A model generated the notes under the pieces. The model worked only from the letters and a program-made list of their open reading frames with translations, ran no database searches and was not told the DNA's origin. A stretch of DNA of 64,000 bases. It comes from Sindora glabra. Taxonomy: Eukaryota > Streptophyta > Magnoliopsida > Fabales > Fabaceae. The translations under genes were made by a program, and so were the position numbers. The stretch spans positions 15,387,868-15,451,867 of the forward strand of contig CM035225.1 in assembly GCA_020226215.1 (NCBI GenBank), written 5' to 3'. This document shows, piece by piece, positions 61,100 through 64,000 of this stretch; the stretch's first letter is position 1; each line of letters opens with the position of its first letter.

Positions 61100-63250
61100 A
61101 TGCATAAAAAAATATAAATTGATATACTATTAATGTAAATTAATTTCACACTATTATAGTATTATTACTCAATTATACATTATTATATTAACAAAAAAAT
61201 TATTAAAAAATTTTTATTATTAAAAAAATTAATTACTATTATTTTTAAAGCATATTTTCTTTTCATTTATTAATAGTATGAAATATTTTATACTTATGAT
61301 GAATTAAATTTAAATTCTAAACAAATATAATATAATTTACACTAATTAATCAAGGAAACAAAGTGATGTTATTTTTAATAACAACTTCTAAAATATTAAT
61401 AATGTGTTAACAGTGATATCATTACTTAAACAATTAGATAATAATAACTTTTGTGTCATCAATCATAGATACTTTACATTAGAATAGATAACTTCGTGGG
61501 GCATTAATTTTCAGATATCAGGATTGGGTGTGGGAAAAATAAAGAGTAAATTACTAAATTGATTTCCAAAAGGAATATGTTACATTAAATGTTTTTTCAA
61601 AAATTTATTTTATATCTATTAACTAAACTAAAATTTAAAAAAATTGATGTAAAATCTATCTTTCAAAATAATTTTGATATAAAAATTAAAAATTTATATA
61701 TATTATATAATATAAAATTAATTTTAAAAAAATAATATAATTTTATTTTTAAATATTAATCTGATGATCTACTCAAAAATAAATTTCTTGTACAAGCCTT
61801 AGCTGACCAGGTCACTAGGACTATACTGCTAATATTGCGTTGACTCGATGTTGATAAATGCACCCACTCACACGTCAAGTTGAAATTTTGGTAATGTTGA
61901 CTGCCGAATGTTGAGAAAGTTAGTTTGTAGATAAATTCGGAAGCTGGGGCAGGCTGGATCTGTGAAGACGGGATAATCTAATTCTACCGGAATAATTCAA
62001 TAGATAAAAATTATATATTGATTTAATTTTAAATCAAGTTATTTTTTTATTAAGTTAAATTTAAATCAGTTTATTACAATACTAGTTTCAATACTAAGTC
62101 AATATTTATTAGATAAGCTTTTTATAATTTATTATATTTTATTATTATTATATTAATTAGTTATTATTATTAATTTTATATTATTAATTAATTAAAATTT
62201 ATTATCATTATTTATTAAATATAATTATATTTTATTATCATCACTTAAAATATTATTATATATATTATATATAAAAATAAATATATGTTATTAAATATAT
62301 ATTTAATAAAGCAAATATATATTATTAAAATTTAGTAAATATGTGAATTTACATTTAATAACATATACATTTAATAAAATAATTTAAATTTTATATTGAT
62401 CAAGAATTTTATATTATATATTTATTTTATTTAATGCATATATTATTTTATATTATATATTTATATGTTTATTTCATATATTTATTTTATTTAATAAAAT
62501 AAATATATATTGATCAAGTTCAAAGTGTTATATATAAAAATAAATATATTTAATAATTTATATATTATAAAATATATAAATATTTAATTTTATAAATAAT
62601 ATATTAATAAAAATAATTATAATAATTTTTATATAATAATAATAAATAAATAATAATTTATTATATTATATGTATGTATATAATATATTTAAAATTAAGA
62701 TCAAAATTATTTATTTAAATTTTTTAAATAATTTAAATTTTTAATATTAAAATACCAATTCAAATTTTAATATAATTATTTATTTTGATAAACTTATATA
62801 ATATATATTAATAATATTAAATATATAAATTTATTAATTTTAATATTAAAAATTATTTAATATTACTTATATATATAATTTTAATATTATATATTAAAGC
62901 ATAGTTTTAATATATCAAAATTATTATTTTAATATTTATATAAAATTAAATATATAATAATAAATTATTTATTTATTAATTACTGCTATTACTAAGCTAA
63001 CAAGTTAACCCAATAACTCGACGAGTTAATATTTACTAGTCTCAGTTCCGGTCTCAGTCCCAGTCCTAGTCCCAATCTCAATCCCTTACTAAGTCGGGTT
63101 AATCAATCCCAGTTCCCTACCAAGTCGGGCCACTATTATCATTTTCTATACCATTCTCAATCCCAGTCTCAAGTCAGGTAAAATTATACCAGTTTTAGGC
63201 CAATTTGTTAAACTCAACCCATTTTGACACTTCTCTAAACTTTGTTTTAA
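61100..63250. other. Very AT-rich block ending in CAGTCC-type repeats
   Basis: 61990-62990 is almost pure A/T. At 63047-63090 degenerate hexamers (CTCAGTCCCAGTCCTAGTCC and so on) follow, then GGGTTAA/CAAGTCGGG motifs. CCCATTTTGACACTTCTCTA lies at about 63218-63237. The right end resembles hAT-type termini (reverse complement TAGAGAAGTGTCAAAATGGG), but no matching left end was found. Confidence 0.4.
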
Positions 63251-64000
63251 GGAAAATATCTTTATAGAAAGTTAGATTATTACCCTATTGTTTGTAGTTT
63301 TAAACAATTTAGGTTCACATAGTTTAAAATTTTTTAATTAAATTTTTATACTAATTTTTTTTATTTTACTTAGATGCTTTCCATTATTTTTCTTAAATCT
63401 TATTAATAATTGACTTACATAAACAATACTCTTTTGAATCTTGATATGACTTAATAACCGTTAATGAGAACTTTCATGTAATTTTTAATTATATTTAAAT
63501 AACAAATAACTATGAATAAATTAGGGCATTTTTGTGATATTATTTTATTTTTGTATAGAAAGATTATGTTATTGGTCTTCTGCTCCAAAAATTGTCCATA
63601 GATCATTGTCCACGTATACAATTATTAATAACATCTAATAGAAAAATGGCAAGAAGCATTTAATTAGAAATAAAAAATAAGTATAAAGATTTAATTTAAA
63701 TTTTTTAAATTGTAGGGACTTAATTAGAAATTGAATGAAATTATAGATAGTAATCCTCATAAAAATATAATTATAAATTGTTAAAGACAATAATTATGAT
63801 CAAATTTAGTAGTACATCAATACAACCATTGAATATAGTTTTTCTTATTATTAAGATAGTAGAAAATGATTAACGTTCCTTTTTTGCAAAAAGTTGTTTA
63901 ATAGAAAATTTTATTTTCTAAAAGTTAAGTATTTTTATTATTGAATTATTTTAATATATTGATATTTATATTTTTAATTTTAATTTTCCTGATTTGAGAT
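63250..64000. other. Intergenic, AT-rich
   Basis: Nothing recognisable. Confidence 0.5.

Noticed and set aside
1..64000. CRISPR arrays, operons, bacterial promoters or prophage
   Set aside because: The window is plant nuclear DNA; no regular repeat-spacer pattern or bacterial gene organisation is present.

Overview
The window is plant nuclear DNA, almost certainly from a eudicot. It is very AT-rich between genes, the genes have GT-AG introns of 0.1-1.3 kb, and all five recognised loci belong to conserved land-plant families. I cannot name the species. Gene density is low: four protein-coding genes and one microRNA gene in 64 kb. Transposon debris and simple or tandem repeats take up much of the rest.

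Layout. 1-1100: degraded L1-type LINE (minus). 1750-4480: F-box/LRR gene of the At1g67190 type (plus; 3 coding exons and a 5'UTR intron). 6136-6745: inverted-repeat element. 6772-9325: p24-delta cargo receptor gene (minus, 4 exons). 9330-14880: no gene; from 12.7 kb a very AT-rich nested repeat block. 14890-18095: decayed LINE (plus) with a recognisable endonuclease, reverse transcriptase and TTG/TTA tail. 18480-23500: ARGLU1-like splicing cofactor gene (plus, 4 coding exons and a 5'UTR exon). 24345-34753: old Ty1/copia element with three 419-bp LTRs. Its 3' part, the LTR and 75 bp of flank were duplicated in tandem, and one unit later took a 463-bp hAT-type insertion with an 8-bp target duplication. 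34885-35310: RNase H-like remnant. 35.3-42.9 kb: no gene, with foldback elements, long (TA)n tracts and one GC-richer G-box patch. 42880-43440: a MIR166 gene with TATA box, miR166*/miR166 duplex and a 15-codon upstream ORF. 47.5-53.0 kb: an exon-like or promoter-like patch, a 600-bp tandem duplication with a broken third copy, a 144-bp minisatellite and another hAT-type insertion. 54705-59031: ALKBH9-type RNA demethylase gene (minus, 6 exons). 59.1-64 kb: no gene, very AT-rich, with CAGTCC-like repeats near 63.05 kb.

The genes do not form a pathway; they are independent housekeeping or regulatory genes: SCF ubiquitin ligase adaptor, ER-Golgi cargo receptor, splicing and transcription cofactor, a miRNA that restrains HD-ZIP III factors, and RNA m6A removal. 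The most interesting items are the MIR166 locus, which had no protein-coding signature to reveal it, with its possible pri-miRNA-encoded peptide, and the history of the copia tandem duplication.
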